64,000 nucleotides of DNA from Alphaproteobacteria bacterium (GTDB lineage: Bacteria; Pseudomonadota; Alphaproteobacteria; Micavibrionales; Micavibrionaceae), in contig JAEUKN010000004.1 of the NCBI GenBank assembly GCA_016794305.1, positions 17,757 through 81,756 of the forward strand. Direction: 5' to 3'. Below are positions 9,978-18,844 of the stretch, piece after piece. Position numbers and translations under genes: made by a program. How positions within the stretch are numbered: position 1 is the first letter of the stretch; every line of letters begins with the position of its first letter. The notes below the pieces were generated by a model. The model had not been told where the DNA came from and ran no database searches. It saw only the letters and a list, made by a program, of their open reading frames with translations.

Positions 9978-10006
9978 ATTATATATGATTTTGTATGGAA
10001 AAATAA
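9978..10006 (-). promoter_or_regulatory. Promoter of 6S RNA
   Basis: A perfect minus-strand -10 box TATAAT (9983-9978) lies a few bases before the predicted RNA start (about 9974-9970). The -35 position at a 17-base spacing (10006-10001) reads TTATTT, a weak match. Confidence 0.6.
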
Positions 10007-10062
10007 ATAGGATTGATGAAATATTTTTATACAGATGACTTTCGAACCGGGGGGCTAATGCT

Positions 10063-10434
10063 CTAATTATGTTTGCTGCTGCGTGCGCGGGTGCAAATTT
10101 GCTCCACCCTTTGAGTCATGCGCAGGATGAAATTGCCCAGTTCTTGCTCTTCTTGCGGCTCCATTCCCGCATACTCAATGGTCGTGGGGATAGATTGTTC
10201 AGCTTTCAGGGCGGTTTCGACCTCCCTAACGCGGTCATAAAGATCATAAACCTCATCCGCCAATAACAGGCTGGTTAACACCATTGCCTGGGCTTTATTG
10301 CCATTCGCCGCCGGCGCAACCTCTCGCATGCGCTGATCGACATAGGCCCCAAGCTCCGTCACGCGGTTTTCCTGGCCATCATCACATTCGACCGGATAAA
10401 CTCGTCCATCAATTTGTAAGTTTACTTCTGCCAT
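10063..10434 (-). CDS. zapA: Cell division protein ZapA
   Basis: A Z-ring-associated protein that promotes FtsZ bundling. At 123 aa it shows the ZapA pattern: an N-terminal beta hairpin (MAEVNLQIDGRVYPVECDDG), the EENRVxELGxYVDxRMRE-type helix (ENRVTELGAYVDQRMREV), then a long helix (KAQAMVLTSLLLADEVYDLYDRVRE) for the dimer/tetramer coiled coil. A GAGG site precedes the ATG by 5-6 bases. It is transcribed from the same strand as the upstream coiled-coil gene and downstream 6S RNA. Confidence 0.93.
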   Translation of the reverse strand: MAEVNLQIDGRVYPVECDDGQENRVTELGAYVDQRMREVAPAANGNKAQAMVLTSLLLADEVYDLYDRVREVETALKAEQSIPTTIEYAGMEPQEEQELGNFILRMTQRVEQICTRARSSKHN

Positions 10435-10521
10435 TTTATCCTCATATTTTGGGGTCTAGTTTGACTTTGTCGTCTCTAAAATCATAAAATTTCTGAGAAA
10501 AACCGAAGGGGGCCATCCGAC

Positions 10522-11235
10522 TCACCCTGCCGCTTCCCGCAATAAACGTTGCACCTTGTCAATGGTTGAGTCCAGCTTATCCGCCAAAATCAAAGCCGAT
10601 GCATCATTGGCAACTTTATGAGTTTTGCTCCAATCCGAATGATTGCCGGCGGATTTTTGTGCGGGTTGAACAGGCTGGGTATTTGATGCGGGTTTTGCCG
10701 CTTGCGGGGCTTTTGCTGATGGCGGGGACTGCTCAACAACAGCGGACTCATGCGCAAAATCATTGCTTTCGACGATAATGGTTTCAGAGAACAAATCAAC
10801 TTGCGGCGGCGTTGATTTTCGTGCAGATTTTTGAAATTTCGGTGCGTGCGAAGTGGCGAGTGTCGGCGCAGCAGGCTCTGCAGCGGCCTCTGATAAGGCG
10901 GCGGCCTCGGCATCCGCCATAAGCTGCGCCTTGAAGGCCTCTAACTCCTCTTCGAATTTTTGCCGCTCATGGCGGATGAGCGAATCAATACGGTCATTCA
11001 CCGCGGCATCCAGGCGTGCCTGAACTTCGACTTCAATATAGCGTTGCGCATCGCGGGAAATTTTTGTGGTGAAGTCTTCGCTTTCCCGCCGTGCGGCGAG
11101 CGCGTTCATTTCGGCATTGGCAAGACGTAAATGAAGGTCATCAATCTGACTTTCACGGTCATGAATGATGGATTCCATTTCATCGATTGCCCGTTCAAGA
11201 CCGCACAAATACTCATAAATATTTTCTGCTGACAT
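10522..11235 (-). CDS. Coiled-coil protein upstream of zapA (ZauP-like position)
   Basis: No named family by sequence alone. The ATG at 11235 (MSAENIYEYLCGLERAI) has a good GAGG site 6-7 bases upstream and is preferred to a GTG at 11262. Residues about 1-150 form a charged coiled coil; residues about 150-205 are a Pro/Ala/Ser-rich linker; the C-terminal about 25 residues (ALILADKLDSTIDKVQRLL) form another amphipathic helix. In Caulobacter the gene upstream of zapA encodes ZauP, a coiled-coil partner of ZapA. Position and architecture suggest the same job here, but this protein is about twice the ZauP length, so the assignment is an inference. Confidence 0.75.
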   Translation of the reverse strand: MSAENIYEYLCGLERAIDEMESIIHDRESQIDDLHLRLANAEMNALAARRESEDFTTKISRDAQRYIEVEVQARLDAAVNDRIDSLIRHERQKFEEELEAFKAQLMADAEAAALSEAAAEPAAPTLATSHAPKFQKSARKSTPPQVDLFSETIIVESNDFAHESAVVEQSPPSAKAPQAAKPASNTQPVQPAQKSAGNHSDWSKTHKVANDASALILADKLDSTIDKVQRLLREAAG

Positions 11236-11385
11236 GGGTACCTCAAATTTGACTTTGTTCACCGTTCACCGCGGGCGAATTAAAGTCAAGAATGTCGCAA
11301 AATTCAGATCGGCGTCAAGACCAATTGTAGTAAGCACAAAAATTACCCCCAGAAATATAAGGTATCGACCCTTTGATGGCAGGTC

Positions 11386-12915
11386 CTAAGCATCTTTTAA
11401 GCGCAATCGGCGGTAGCTAAGCGCTTCGGCGACATGGCGGGAGTAAATCACCTCACTGGCATGATCCAGATCGGCGATGGTGCGCGCCACACGCAAAATG
11501 CGAAACCATGACCGGGCGGAAAGTTTAAGCTTGTCCGCCGCATTTTTCATCAGGGCTTCGGCTGCTCCATCCAGTGGTGCAATTTTGTCCAAAATATCAT
11601 CCTGAGCATCCGCATTAACGCGCATTTTTTCGGGCGCCTGATGGGATTGAAAGCGTTCAAGCTGCAAGGTGCGGGCGGCTTCAACACGGCGCGCGATTGC
11701 CGCGGAACTCTCCCCGTTTGGGGCTTTGCTCAAATCATCCACGGAAATTGGCGGCACCTCAATTTGTAAATCAATACGGTCGAGCAAGGGGCCGGAGAGT
11801 TTGGATTGATACTCCTCGGCGCATCTGGGCGCCTTAGTGCATTCTTGGTCTGTTTGCCCGAAATAGCCGCAGCGACAAGGATTCATCGCCGCAATCAATT
11901 GAAAACGTGCGGGATAGGTCACATGGTAATTGACCCGCGCCACCAGAGTTTCACCGGTTTCCAGCGGTTGGCGCATGGATTCCAATGTGGCCTTGGCAAA
12001 TTCGGGCAATTCATCCAAAAACAAAACTCCGTTATGCGCCAGCGAAATCTCCCCCGGTTTGGCCTTGTGTCCGCCCCCAACCAAAGCGGGTTGTGATGCC
12101 GAATGGTGCGGATCACGAAAGGGACGTGCGCGCAGCAATCCCCCGCGCGGCAAGGTCCCGGCGAGTGAGTGTACGATTGAGGTCTCTAACGCTTCTTGCG
12201 GTGTGAGCGGCGGCAACAGGCCCGGCAAACAGGACGCCAGCATCGATTTTCCCGATCCGGGCGGCCCCACCATCAACAAATTATGCCCGCCGGCTGCGGT
12301 AATTTCCAACGCACGTTTGGCGGTTTCTTGGCCTTTGACGCTTACTAAATCGCGTAGAGTTTCGCCATCAATATCCTCCAATTGCGGCTGCGGGCGTGTT
12401 AAAACCTGAAGCCCCTTAAAATGGTTGATTAATTGCAATAGACTTGAGGGCGCAAGGATGGGGATATCCCCCGCCCAGGCAGCCTCCGCACCGCCTTCAC
12501 GCGGGCAAATCAACCCGCGATCATGGGTGAGTGCCTGAAGCGCAGCTGGCAAAACCCCTGCCACGCTGCGCAATCCGCCATCCAATCCCAATTCACCGAG
12601 CGCATAATATTCGTCAATTTCTTCTTGCGGTAAAACCTTCATCGCCACCAAAAGCCCGAGCGCGATTGGCAGGTCATAATGACTGCCTTCCTTCATCACG
12701 TCTGCGGGGGCGAGATTGACAATCACCCGTTCAGTGGGGGAGGACAGACCCATCGCGTGCAGGGCCGCGCGAACGCGCTCACGGCTTTCCGCCACCGCCT
12801 TATCCGGAAGCCCCACAATGTTAAAACTTGGCAATCCGCCCGCGATTTGCACTTCGACATCAATATCAATCACCGAAATCCCGCGAAAGGCAACGGTTTT
12901 AACTTTGGATAGCAT
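11386..12915 (-). CDS. YifB/ComM family Mg-chelatase-like AAA+ ATPase
   Basis: Family members such as Vibrio ComM are hexameric branch-migration helicases that help integrate incoming DNA during transformation. Order: an N-terminal Lon-protease-like fold (MLSKVKTVAFRGISV, GLPDKAVAESRERVRAAL), Walker A GPPGSGKSML near residue 220, Walker B GVLFLDELPEF, the zinc-like NPCRCGYFG segment and a C-terminal Mg-chelatase domain ending SYRRLRLKDA. The open frame continues to 13068 but the family begins at MLSKVKTVAF, so ATG 12915 (509 aa) is chosen; an ATG at 12918 is equally possible. Confidence 0.95.
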   Translation of the reverse strand: MLSKVKTVAFRGISVIDIDVEVQIAGGLPSFNIVGLPDKAVAESRERVRAALHAMGLSSPTERVIVNLAPADVMKEGSHYDLPIALGLLVAMKVLPQEEIDEYYALGELGLDGGLRSVAGVLPAALQALTHDRGLICPREGGAEAAWAGDIPILAPSSLLQLINHFKGLQVLTRPQPQLEDIDGETLRDLVSVKGQETAKRALEITAAGGHNLLMVGPPGSGKSMLASCLPGLLPPLTPQEALETSIVHSLAGTLPRGGLLRARPFRDPHHSASQPALVGGGHKAKPGEISLAHNGVLFLDELPEFAKATLESMRQPLETGETLVARVNYHVTYPARFQLIAAMNPCRCGYFGQTDQECTKAPRCAEEYQSKLSGPLLDRIDLQIEVPPISVDDLSKAPNGESSAAIARRVEAARTLQLERFQSHQAPEKMRVNADAQDDILDKIAPLDGAAEALMKNAADKLKLSARSWFRILRVARTIADLDHASEVIYSRHVAEALSYRRLRLKDA

Positions 12916-13112
12916 CATCTCACACAGCCAATTCTTGAGTTTATCAAACAGTATTTTGCGCGTAATCGGGCTGAGTATGATCATTTTAAGTGCGCTGCGC
13001 CATAGGATTTTTGCCGAGCAGCACAAAAACTCTGTCAAAAGCATCAGATTTGAGTAGTTTTTTGTCATATTATGTAACGTAGTTTGATATACTAAAATAA
13101 GGGGGTGACAAA

Positions 13113-13763
13113 ATGTCCAAGCTACTTGGTATAATTTTTGCGTTTATACTCACGATTATGTGCACTGCCTGCACGGGGTCATTTCAGGCAAGCCATCCTC
13201 ACCACCAAAAACTTCTGATGAATTTCGCGGATGAAATGGATACCCGGCAATCGGATATGGCGGCATTCAGTTCAGATAGAGCAGGCATTTCAGCGCAGCC
13301 CGACATTATACCGGTCACGGGTTCAGGGGCCTCACTCAACTCCTATGGGGCTGTTCATGCATCACCGGCGGATCTTGCGGGGGTACCTGAAAATATACTG
13401 GCAGAGCAAAAGAAAAAATTGGGATTATCGCGAGAAGAATCTCAAGCCCTGGGTTGTGATCTTGGCGATCGGTTCGACCGCAAGGCCTTGCTGGCTTACA
13501 ATTTTTCTGACCAGCAATCGCGACTGGCGCTGCACATGAATGTGGAGGGACCAAGTTTTTCTGATCCCGGACATTTTCAGTTAAATTCCTTTGCCATACG
13601 TTTTACCCATAAATTCCAAAAACCGGCGCAGCGGCAAAAAAATCTCTGCCTGTTTCCCTCAGGATTTCAGGGCTTGCTAGGGTCAAGCTATCATGAATTC
13701 TTCATCCGCAATAATTATACCGTGATGGATGAGCTCAAGGATATGGGTTTAGATTTAAGGTAG
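13113..13763 (+). CDS. Putative lipoprotein, unknown function
   Basis: The 216 aa product begins with a short lipoprotein-type signal (MSKLLGIIFAFILTIMCTAC), with Cys in the lipobox position near residue 20 followed by TGS. The start has a good AGGGGGTGA site. The rest is polar, with two more Cys (QALGCDLGD and KNLCLFPSG) and no motif I recognise. Predicted to be anchored in the envelope. It diverges from the YifB gene, and a strong candidate promoter follows it for the next gene. Confidence 0.75.
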   Translation: MSKLLGIIFAFILTIMCTACTGSFQASHPHHQKLLMNFADEMDTRQSDMAAFSSDRAGISAQPDIIPVTGSGASLNSYGAVHASPADLAGVPENILAEQKKKLGLSREESQALGCDLGDRFDRKALLAYNFSDQQSRLALHMNVEGPSFSDPGHFQLNSFAIRFTHKFQKPAQRQKNLCLFPSGFQGLLGSSYHEFFIRNNYTVMDELKDMGLDLR

Positions 13764-13770
13764 AATTTTA

Positions 13771-13799
13771 TTGACAATCATCATAAATTTCTTTATATC
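13771..13799 (+). promoter_or_regulatory. Sigma70-type promoter upstream of the pentapeptide-repeat gene
   Basis: A perfect -35 TTGACA (13771-13776), a 17-base spacer, then TATATC (13794-13799). Transcription would begin near 13806 and give a 5' leader of about 100 bases that includes the hairpin at 13821-13851. Confidence 0.6.
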
Positions 13800-13820
13800 A
13801 ATCATTGATACTTAGCAAGT

Positions 13821-13851
13821 ATTGAAACTTTCTTCTGGGGGAAGCTTCAAT
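13821..13851 (+). other. Leader hairpin before the pentapeptide-repeat gene
   Basis: ATTGAA pairs with TTCAAT and, after one mismatch, CTTTC pairs with GGAAG (with a G-T pair), enclosing a seven-base loop. It has no trailing T run, so it is not a standard terminator; it might stabilise the transcript or bind a regulator. Confidence 0.4.
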
Positions 13852-13903
13852 CGCTATAAATGAACGAAACTGCAAAATCAATTTTGATTTGGCATGACTA
13901 TTT

Positions 13904-14440
13904 ATGGAGAAAGACATGAAACCTATCAGCCTATATTCAACCCAACATAAACTGCTTTATCGCGGCGTTCATGCAAATGTACGCGAAGCCTTGGAACAAT
14001 GTGTGCGGGATAAAATCAACCTCGACCGTGTGCATTTAAGCGGCGCCAATTTAAAAAATGTCGAATTAGACGGATGGCGAGTCACAGGGGCAAAATTAAC
14101 GCGGTGCAATTTACGTGGGGCTAATTTTTCCGAAGCTTTTTTGAGGCATTGCGATTTTTCTTATTGTGATTTAAGCGAGGTTTGTTTTTGCTATAGCGAC
14201 CTCACACATTGTGATTTTCGTCATGCAAAATGGCGCGAAACTGATTTTTCTCAAGCTAAAATTGATCATTCGAGCTTTGATTGCATGGCCCCAAAAATAG
14301 TTGATTTGTCAAGATGTTACAGTGCCGAGCATCTGAAAATTCATGATGGCATGGATATTGCTGAGCTTCCGGCATTTTTGTTAACGAATCTTCACCCTGA
14401 AGTTGAGCAAAATCATAGGGGCGAGAATCCAAGAGTTTAA
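13904..14440 (+). CDS. Pentapeptide-repeat protein
   Basis: 178 aa. Residues about 42-125 carry tandem pentapeptide repeats with the A(D/N)LXX rhythm (VHLSGANLKNVELDG, CNLRGANFSEAFLRHCDF, CDLSEVCFCYSDLTHCDF), which fold as a right-handed quadrilateral beta helix. The repeats are unusually Cys-rich. Some family members mimic DNA and protect gyrase, but most have no known role, and no function can be given here. The start could be 13904 (MEKDMKP) or the ATG at 13916 (MKPISLY). The gene lies in an AT-rich stretch behind its own candidate promoter. Confidence 0.85.
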   Translation: MEKDMKPISLYSTQHKLLYRGVHANVREALEQCVRDKINLDRVHLSGANLKNVELDGWRVTGAKLTRCNLRGANFSEAFLRHCDFSYCDLSEVCFCYSDLTHCDFRHAKWRETDFSQAKIDHSSFDCMAPKIVDLSRCYSAEHLKIHDGMDIAELPAFLLTNLHPEVEQNHRGENPRV

Positions 14441-14966
14441 GAGCGCGCAAAAAATTTAAATGAGTCACGGTCAGAAAAAATATTTTCAGTTGTTTTTGTG
14501 AAAATGAATTTCTTCCGCTCCAACTCAAGTAAAAAATGATGGAAATATAAGGTTTTATGGGTAAAAAAAATTTGCTTTTTACAAGAAAAATTTTTGGCCA
14601 TAACGTCGCAGGAAAATCTATCTTATAACATGGAACGGGCAGGGGAGAAGTGACCCTGTCCGAAAGAGAGTATATCTTAACGGTTGAAATGTCCAAAAGC
14701 ATAGTTTATCAATTTATTAACTTTGGTTTGTAATTATGAATAATGTAGATGGTATTTTTAGCGATTGTTAACAATTCAAAAAATGGGGTGGAATTTGGAT
14801 TTTTATTTCAAAATTTATAAAATTGGAGCCGCACACATAGAATTATCAACTCTCTACACATTAAAACCATTGCTTTCTATCAATAGATGGGATAAAGAAA
14901 TTATTATTGACGGTCCGGGATTAAGGGTGATTCTTACACCTTGGGCGCGTCTGGTTTCTGAAGTCA
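14441..14966. other. AT-rich intergenic stretch with no gene recognised
   Basis: About 525 bases of AT-rich DNA. Short open frames exist (for example + strand from 14765) but show no ribosome site, motif or plausible protein composition. I see no tRNA or strong terminator. It presumably contains the promoter of the MarR-like gene and cckA. Confidence 0.5.
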
Positions 14967-15317
14967 ATGGACGGGATCATGGCACAAATTTCTGCGGATC
15001 GGGTGGAGACTCTCCTTAATATTTTATACGCTATCAAGGCAATTGATAGCGAATTTCCATTGCAATATGCGATTTGCCTGTGCGAAATCGCGCGGGATGA
15101 AGGATGTTCATTAACGGATTTGTCCGAACGTACGGGATTGGCTCTTTCCACGGTTTCGCGCATTGTCGGTGCCCTTTCCAACTATCGCCAAAGCGGTGAG
15201 CCATATCAATTTATCACGCTGAAAATGTCGGAAATTGAACGCCGTAAAAAACATCTTTTCCTCACTGATGACGGCCGAAAAGCCTTGAAATCTGTGGTAG
15301 GAAAGTTAAAATCATAA
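14967..15317 (+). CDS. MarR-like winged-helix transcription regulator
   Basis: 116 aa DNA-binding protein. The helix-turn-helix is visible at about residues 48-72 (SLTDLSERTGLALSTVSRIVGAL), followed by a wing and the phrase HLFLTDDGRKALKSV typical of MarR-type proteins. The start could be ATG 14967 or the ATG at 14979 (MAQISADRV), which has GGGA upstream. Only 26 bases separate it from the cckA start, so the two are probably co-transcribed; the link between a MarR-type regulator and CckA is not one I know from other genomes. Confidence 0.85.
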   Translation: MDGIMAQISADRVETLLNILYAIKAIDSEFPLQYAICLCEIARDEGCSLTDLSERTGLALSTVSRIVGALSNYRQSGEPYQFITLKMSEIERRKKHLFLTDDGRKALKSVVGKLKS

Positions 15318-15343
15318 TAAATTTCTAAAAACATCCTCACATC

Positions 15344-17104
15344 ATGTCCATATTTGATATTTTTAAAAACCGCGATGAAGAGATAAGTCCGCCTGATGCG
15401 ACTGGTCCCACGACTGGTCCCACGACTGCTCCTATGAGTGCGCAGGAATCTGCGCCCGCCATGCCTACGGGGGCAATAACTGCGCAAGCGAATGCCCAAA
15501 AACATGAACAAGACCAGGCACAGGATCAAAATCCCGTATCGGGAGAGGGCCGCCGATATGAATTTGATCCGCGTCAATTTTTTGATGGGTCGCCGATTGG
15601 CATTGTTTTGGTGAGTAAGGACGGCGTGATTGAGGACGCCAATCCCATGGTTTTATCCATGGTGGGGCGGGAGATTGCGCAGGTCCACCACCAAAAAATC
15701 TTTGATTTGTTTGATGCTCAGGACTGGCCGTTGATCGAAAATGTTTTGGATCAATTGGCGGGCGGTAAGATAAAGTTTGACCCGATTGAAGTGCGGTTAA
15801 ACACCGGTGAGCCCCAAAATTTGCGGCCCGTACGGGTATTCACCAATGTTATAAACCCGCCATCGGAGGTAATGAAATCCGATCAAAAAGCAGAAGCAAG
15901 CGAGGTTAGGGCTGCGCTGTATATTCTTGATTTAAGCCAACAGAAAAATTTGGAATCGCAATTTATCCAATCGCAAAAAATGCAGGCGGTGGGACAGTTG
16001 GCGGGCGGCATAGCCCATGATTTCAACAATCTTTTGACGGCGATTATCGGCTTTTGCGATTTGCTGTTGCTGCGTCACAAACCGGGAGATCCGTCATTTG
16101 GTGACATTCAACAAATCAAGCAAAATTCCAACCGTGCGGCCAATTTGGTGCGGCAATTGCTGGCGTTTTCAAGGCAACAAACTCTGCGCCCACAGGTGCA
16201 GGATGTCACCGATATTTTAACCGAAGTGTCGCATTTGCTGCGGCGTTTGATTGGCTCCAACATCGAATTGGTGATCAATCATGGCGCGTCTCTCGGCTTG
16301 GTCAAGGTTGATAGCGGCCAGATGGAACAGGTTTTGGTCAATATGGCGGTGAATGCGCGCGATGCAATGGCGGATGGCGGCATGCTGACCATCGCCACGC
16401 AAAGCTTTTGCAATATTGATCCGATCACGATTGGCCAGGATATGATGCACCCCGGAACATGGGTGAAAATCACGGTGCGTGACAGCGGAACCGGCATTCC
16501 GCCCGATGTCATGGCCAGAATTTTTGAACCGTTTTTTACCACCAAAGAGGTGGGCAAGGGCACCGGGCTTGGGCTTGCGACCGTCTATGGCATTATCCGC
16601 CAAAGTGGCGGTTACCTTGATGTTACGAGCCGCGTCGGCCAAGGGACGGAGTTTTCAATTTACCTGCCCACCGCGCGGGAGGAGGATGTCAAGACCAATG
16701 ACCCCCCGCCCGTGAGTGAGGATGCGCCCACGGACCTGACCGGCACCGCGCGGATTTTGTTGGTAGAGGACGAAGACGCAGTGCGCAATTTTTCAACCCG
16801 CGCCCTGAAAAACAAGGGATATGAAGTGGTTACGGCAGAGGACGGGGAGAGCGGTTGGGACGTGTTCCAAAATCTTGATCAACCGATTGACCTCTTGATT
16901 ACCGATGTGATGATGCCGGGAAAAGACGGGCCAACATTGGCGCGTGAGATCAGGGAGAAAGTCCCGACACTCAAGATTATTTTTATCTCCGGCTATACCG
17001 AAGAACGGCTTAAGGATACGATGGGCGAAAATATTTTCTTCCTCCCGAAACCCTTTACGCTCAAGGATTTGGCGGCGAAGGTTAAGGAAGTCCTTCATGT
17101 TTGA
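15344..17104 (+). CDS. cckA: CckA-type hybrid histidine kinase lacking membrane segments
   Basis: Top of the cell-cycle phosphorelay that feeds CtrA and CpdR through ChpT in alphaproteobacteria. Order: a low-complexity N-terminus with a TGPT repeat (1-70), one PAS domain (about 72-200), HisKA with phospho-acceptor His225 in [11 protein letters not shown], the CckA-specific stretch [17 protein letters not shown], HATPase ([27 protein letters not shown]) and a receiver domain with Asp521 (DVMMPGKDG) and Lys in LPKPF. Sequence similarity to Caulobacter CckA across the kinase core is very strong. Caulobacter CckA has two N-terminal TM helices and two PAS domains; here there is no hydrophobic segment and one PAS. 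The 3' end overlaps the convergent amidase gene by 23 bases. Confidence 0.92.
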   Translation: MSIFDIFKNRDEEISPPDATGPTTGPTTAPMSAQESAPAMPTGAITAQANAQKHEQDQAQDQNPVSGEGRRYEFDPRQFFDGSPIGIVLVSKDGVIEDANPMVLSMVGREIAQVHHQKIFDLFDAQDWPLIENVLDQLAGGKIKFDPIEVRLNTGEPQNLRPVRVFTNVINPPSEVMKSDQKAEASEVRAALYILDLSQQKNLESQFIQSQKMQAVGQLAGGIAHDFNNLLTAIIGFCDLLLLRHKPGDPSFGDIQQIKQNSNRAANLVRQLLAFSRQQTLRPQVQDVTDILTEVSHLLRRLIGSNIELVINHGASLGLVKVDSGQMEQVLVNMAVNARDAMADGGMLTIATQSFCNIDPITIGQDMMHPGTWVKITVRDSGTGIPPDVMARIFEPFFTTKEVGKGTGLGLATVYGIIRQSGGYLDVTSRVGQGTEFSIYLPTAREEDVKTNDPPPVSEDAPTDLTGTARILLVEDEDAVRNFSTRALKNKGYEVVTAEDGESGWDVFQNLDQPIDLLITDVMMPGKDGPTLAREIREKVPTLKIIFISGYTEERLKDTMGENIFFLPKPFTLKDLAAKVKEVLHV

Positions 17105-17891
17105 GGGAAGGAATCGCCGCGCGGGCCTTGGCAACTTCGTTGATGTCGATATCGGCATAAAGAATTGTCGGGGAGTCCTTTGCCTCGGTTATAATTTTTC
17201 CCCACGGATCAATGATCATGGAATGGCCATAGGTGTGGCGGTCGCCGCCGTGATAGCCGCATTGAGCCGGAGCGATGACAAAGGCTCCGTTTTCAATCGC
17301 ACGTGCGCGCAATAACACCTCCCAATGCAGCTCGCCTGTAAACATTGTGAACGCCGCGGGAATAAAGAGAATTTGCGCGCCTGATTGCGCAAGTGTGCGG
17401 TAAAGATAGGGGAAGCGCACATCATAACAAATGCTCATCCCATAATTGGCGATCGCGGTTTTAACCAGGCGGTGATCATGTCCGGCGGCAACCATGTCGC
17501 TTTCTTTACGGGTTTCGCCGCTCGGTAAAACCACATCAAAGAGGTGGATTTTATCATATTGGGCCATGATATCGCCGTTTGGCCCCAAGAAATAAGAACG
17601 ATTATAAATTTTTTTCTCATCCGCATAGGCCGCAACGGAGCCGAGTAAGATGGAAACTTGGTGGCGTTGCGCCAAGTCTTTGGCCACATTCACCAGCGGG
17701 CTTTGGTGGTTGTGATCCTTTAACAGGGCGATTTTCTCACTCGCACTTACGCCCATGATATCGCTGTTTTCCGGTGTTGTGATCAGGGTTGCGCCATTAT
17801 TTACGGCCTCATTCACCATCGTTTTGAAGGCTGCAATATTGGCGTTGATATCGGCAGTGGATGTCATTTGTAAAACGGCAGTTTTAATCAT
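17082..17891 (-). CDS. Nitrilase-superfamily amidohydrolase (Nit1 / deaminated-glutathione-amidase type)
   Basis: Hydrolyses C-N bonds in small amides; the Nit1 branch repairs deaminated glutathione. The catalytic triad of the superfamily is complete: Glu41 (TTPENSD), Lys114 (QYDKIHLFDV) and Cys155 (GMSICYDVRFP). At 269 aa it is of normal length. The stretches HLFDV and SICYDVRFPYLYR match the Nit1 group better than ureido-hydrolases, so the substrate is probable but not certain. The gene starts 12 bases after the TlpA-like gene stop on the same strand, so they form an operon with a thiol-chemistry flavour. Confidence 0.9.
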   Translation of the reverse strand: MIKTAVLQMTSTADINANIAAFKTMVNEAVNNGATLITTPENSDIMGVSASEKIALLKDHNHQSPLVNVAKDLAQRHQVSILLGSVAAYADEKKIYNRSYFLGPNGDIMAQYDKIHLFDVVLPSGETRKESDMVAAGHDHRLVKTAIANYGMSICYDVRFPYLYRTLAQSGAQILFIPAAFTMFTGELHWEVLLRARAIENGAFVIAPAQCGYHGGDRHTYGHSMIIDPWGKIITEAKDSPTILYADIDINEVAKARAAIPSLKHEGLP

Positions 17892-17903
17892 GGTTTTGGG
17901 TCC

Positions 17904-18644
17904 CTATGACTTTGGATGGTGTTGGGTTTGTGATGTTTTGGTGGGCGAAACTTGATAGGTCTGCCCCAGCTTGTCAAACAGATTTTGTACGGTTGGGTCC
18001 CCCCAATCTATATTGCCCTCCAGCCTATAGAGCATATCTCCGCTAGGGCTAATCAGAATTTTTGTTGGAAAAACACGCACATTCATCCAACGTTTGACGA
18101 ATCCGCGTTGATCATAGTAATTATTTTCATGCATTAACCCTAGGCGATCCGCGGCGGACCTGACGGGCAAATACCCGTCGCGATTTTCGGCAATATTGAT
18201 CACGGAAATTTGGGGGTGGGTTTGTTCAAATGCGCTCAAACTCGGCATTTCAGAGATACAGGCCGCGCACCACGCCCCCCAAAAATTGATCATGGTGAGC
18301 TTATCCGGTGCAAGTGGAAGTGTTGATTTTTCCCGCGTGATGGTTTGGACTTCAAGCTCCCTCAAATGTTCGGCGGATTTTTGCGGGTCATTATATTTTT
18401 CCACTGCTCTGAATTTTTGCTTTAAAATATCCTCGTCCGTCGCTGGTGGCAGTGCATCAGCAAGGGGGGCAGATTCTGCCGCCTTGGCCGCGGGAATCAG
18501 GGCAAAGGGGGAGAAGGCAGCCGCCCTATCGCTAATCCCGATGCCCCAGATGAATGCGGCACAAATCCCGGCACCAATCCCCCCCAAAATCCCGGCAGAA
18601 ATTAAGGACAGAACACGGTTCAAACACAAATTTTTTTTAATCAC
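17904..18644 (-). CDS. TlpA-like membrane-anchored thioredoxin
   Basis: A periplasmic thiol-disulfide reductase tethered by an N-terminal helix (about residues 10-37, VLSLISAGILGGIGAGICAA). After a linker comes a thioredoxin fold with the redox pair Cys126/Cys129 in FWGAWCAACISEMPS and a cis-Pro in VFPTKILISPSG. TlpA proteins reduce cytochrome-c-maturation or Cu-chaperone partners. In many alphaproteobacteria tlpA is divergent from argH-lptM-lysA; here an lptM-like gene is divergent but argH is missing. Confidence 0.9.
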   Translation of the reverse strand: MIKKNLCLNRVLSLISAGILGGIGAGICAAFIWGIGISDRAAAFSPFALIPAAKAAESAPLADALPPATDEDILKQKFRAVEKYNDPQKSAEHLRELEVQTITREKSTLPLAPDKLTMINFWGAWCAACISEMPSLSAFEQTHPQISVINIAENRDGYLPVRSAADRLGLMHENNYYDQRGFVKRWMNVRVFPTKILISPSGDMLYRLEGNIDWGDPTVQNLFDKLGQTYQVSPTKTSQTQHHPKS

Positions 18645-18700
18645 ATTCGGCCCTTTTCTTTACCGCTTCCTTTTTGATCACTCATTTGGTATAAAACCGC

Positions 18701-18841
18701 ATGATGAGAAATTTTGCGATCTTTTTATGTGCTACCATTCTTATTCTATCATTAGACGGGTGTGGAATTAAACCAAAAGATTTGGCTCCGCCATCGGCGG
18801 AGAGTAAAGATCCGTTCCCATCGGTCTATCCGGCAAGATGA
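18701..18841 (+). CDS. LptM/YifL-like mini-lipoprotein, 46 aa
   Basis: A short gene: start ATG 18701 (or 18704), stop TGA at 18839-18841. The protein has a signal (MMRNFAIFLCATILILSL), a lipobox ending LDGC with Cys21, then GIKPKDLAPPS and a C-terminus KDPFPSVYPAR. The GCGIKP segment after the lipid Cys and the DPFPxxYP tail match the short lipoproteins (LptM/YifL family) normally found between argH and lysA in proteobacteria; E. coli LptM helps LptD oxidative maturation. Neither argH nor lysA is next to it here. Confidence 0.8.
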   Translation: MMRNFAIFLCATILILSLDGCGIKPKDLAPPSAESKDPFPSVYPAR

Positions 18842-18844
18842 GGT

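Noticed and set aside
12916..13068. N-terminal extension of the YifB ATPase
   Set aside because: The family begins at MLSKVKTVAF; the extension is not conserved in kind.
14256..14702. 148 aa minus-strand frame
   Set aside because: Shadow of the pentapeptide gene and AT-rich gap; no start signal.
14765..15019. 84 aa open frame before the MarR-like gene
   Set aside because: No ribosome site or motif, overlaps the regulator in another frame, odd composition.
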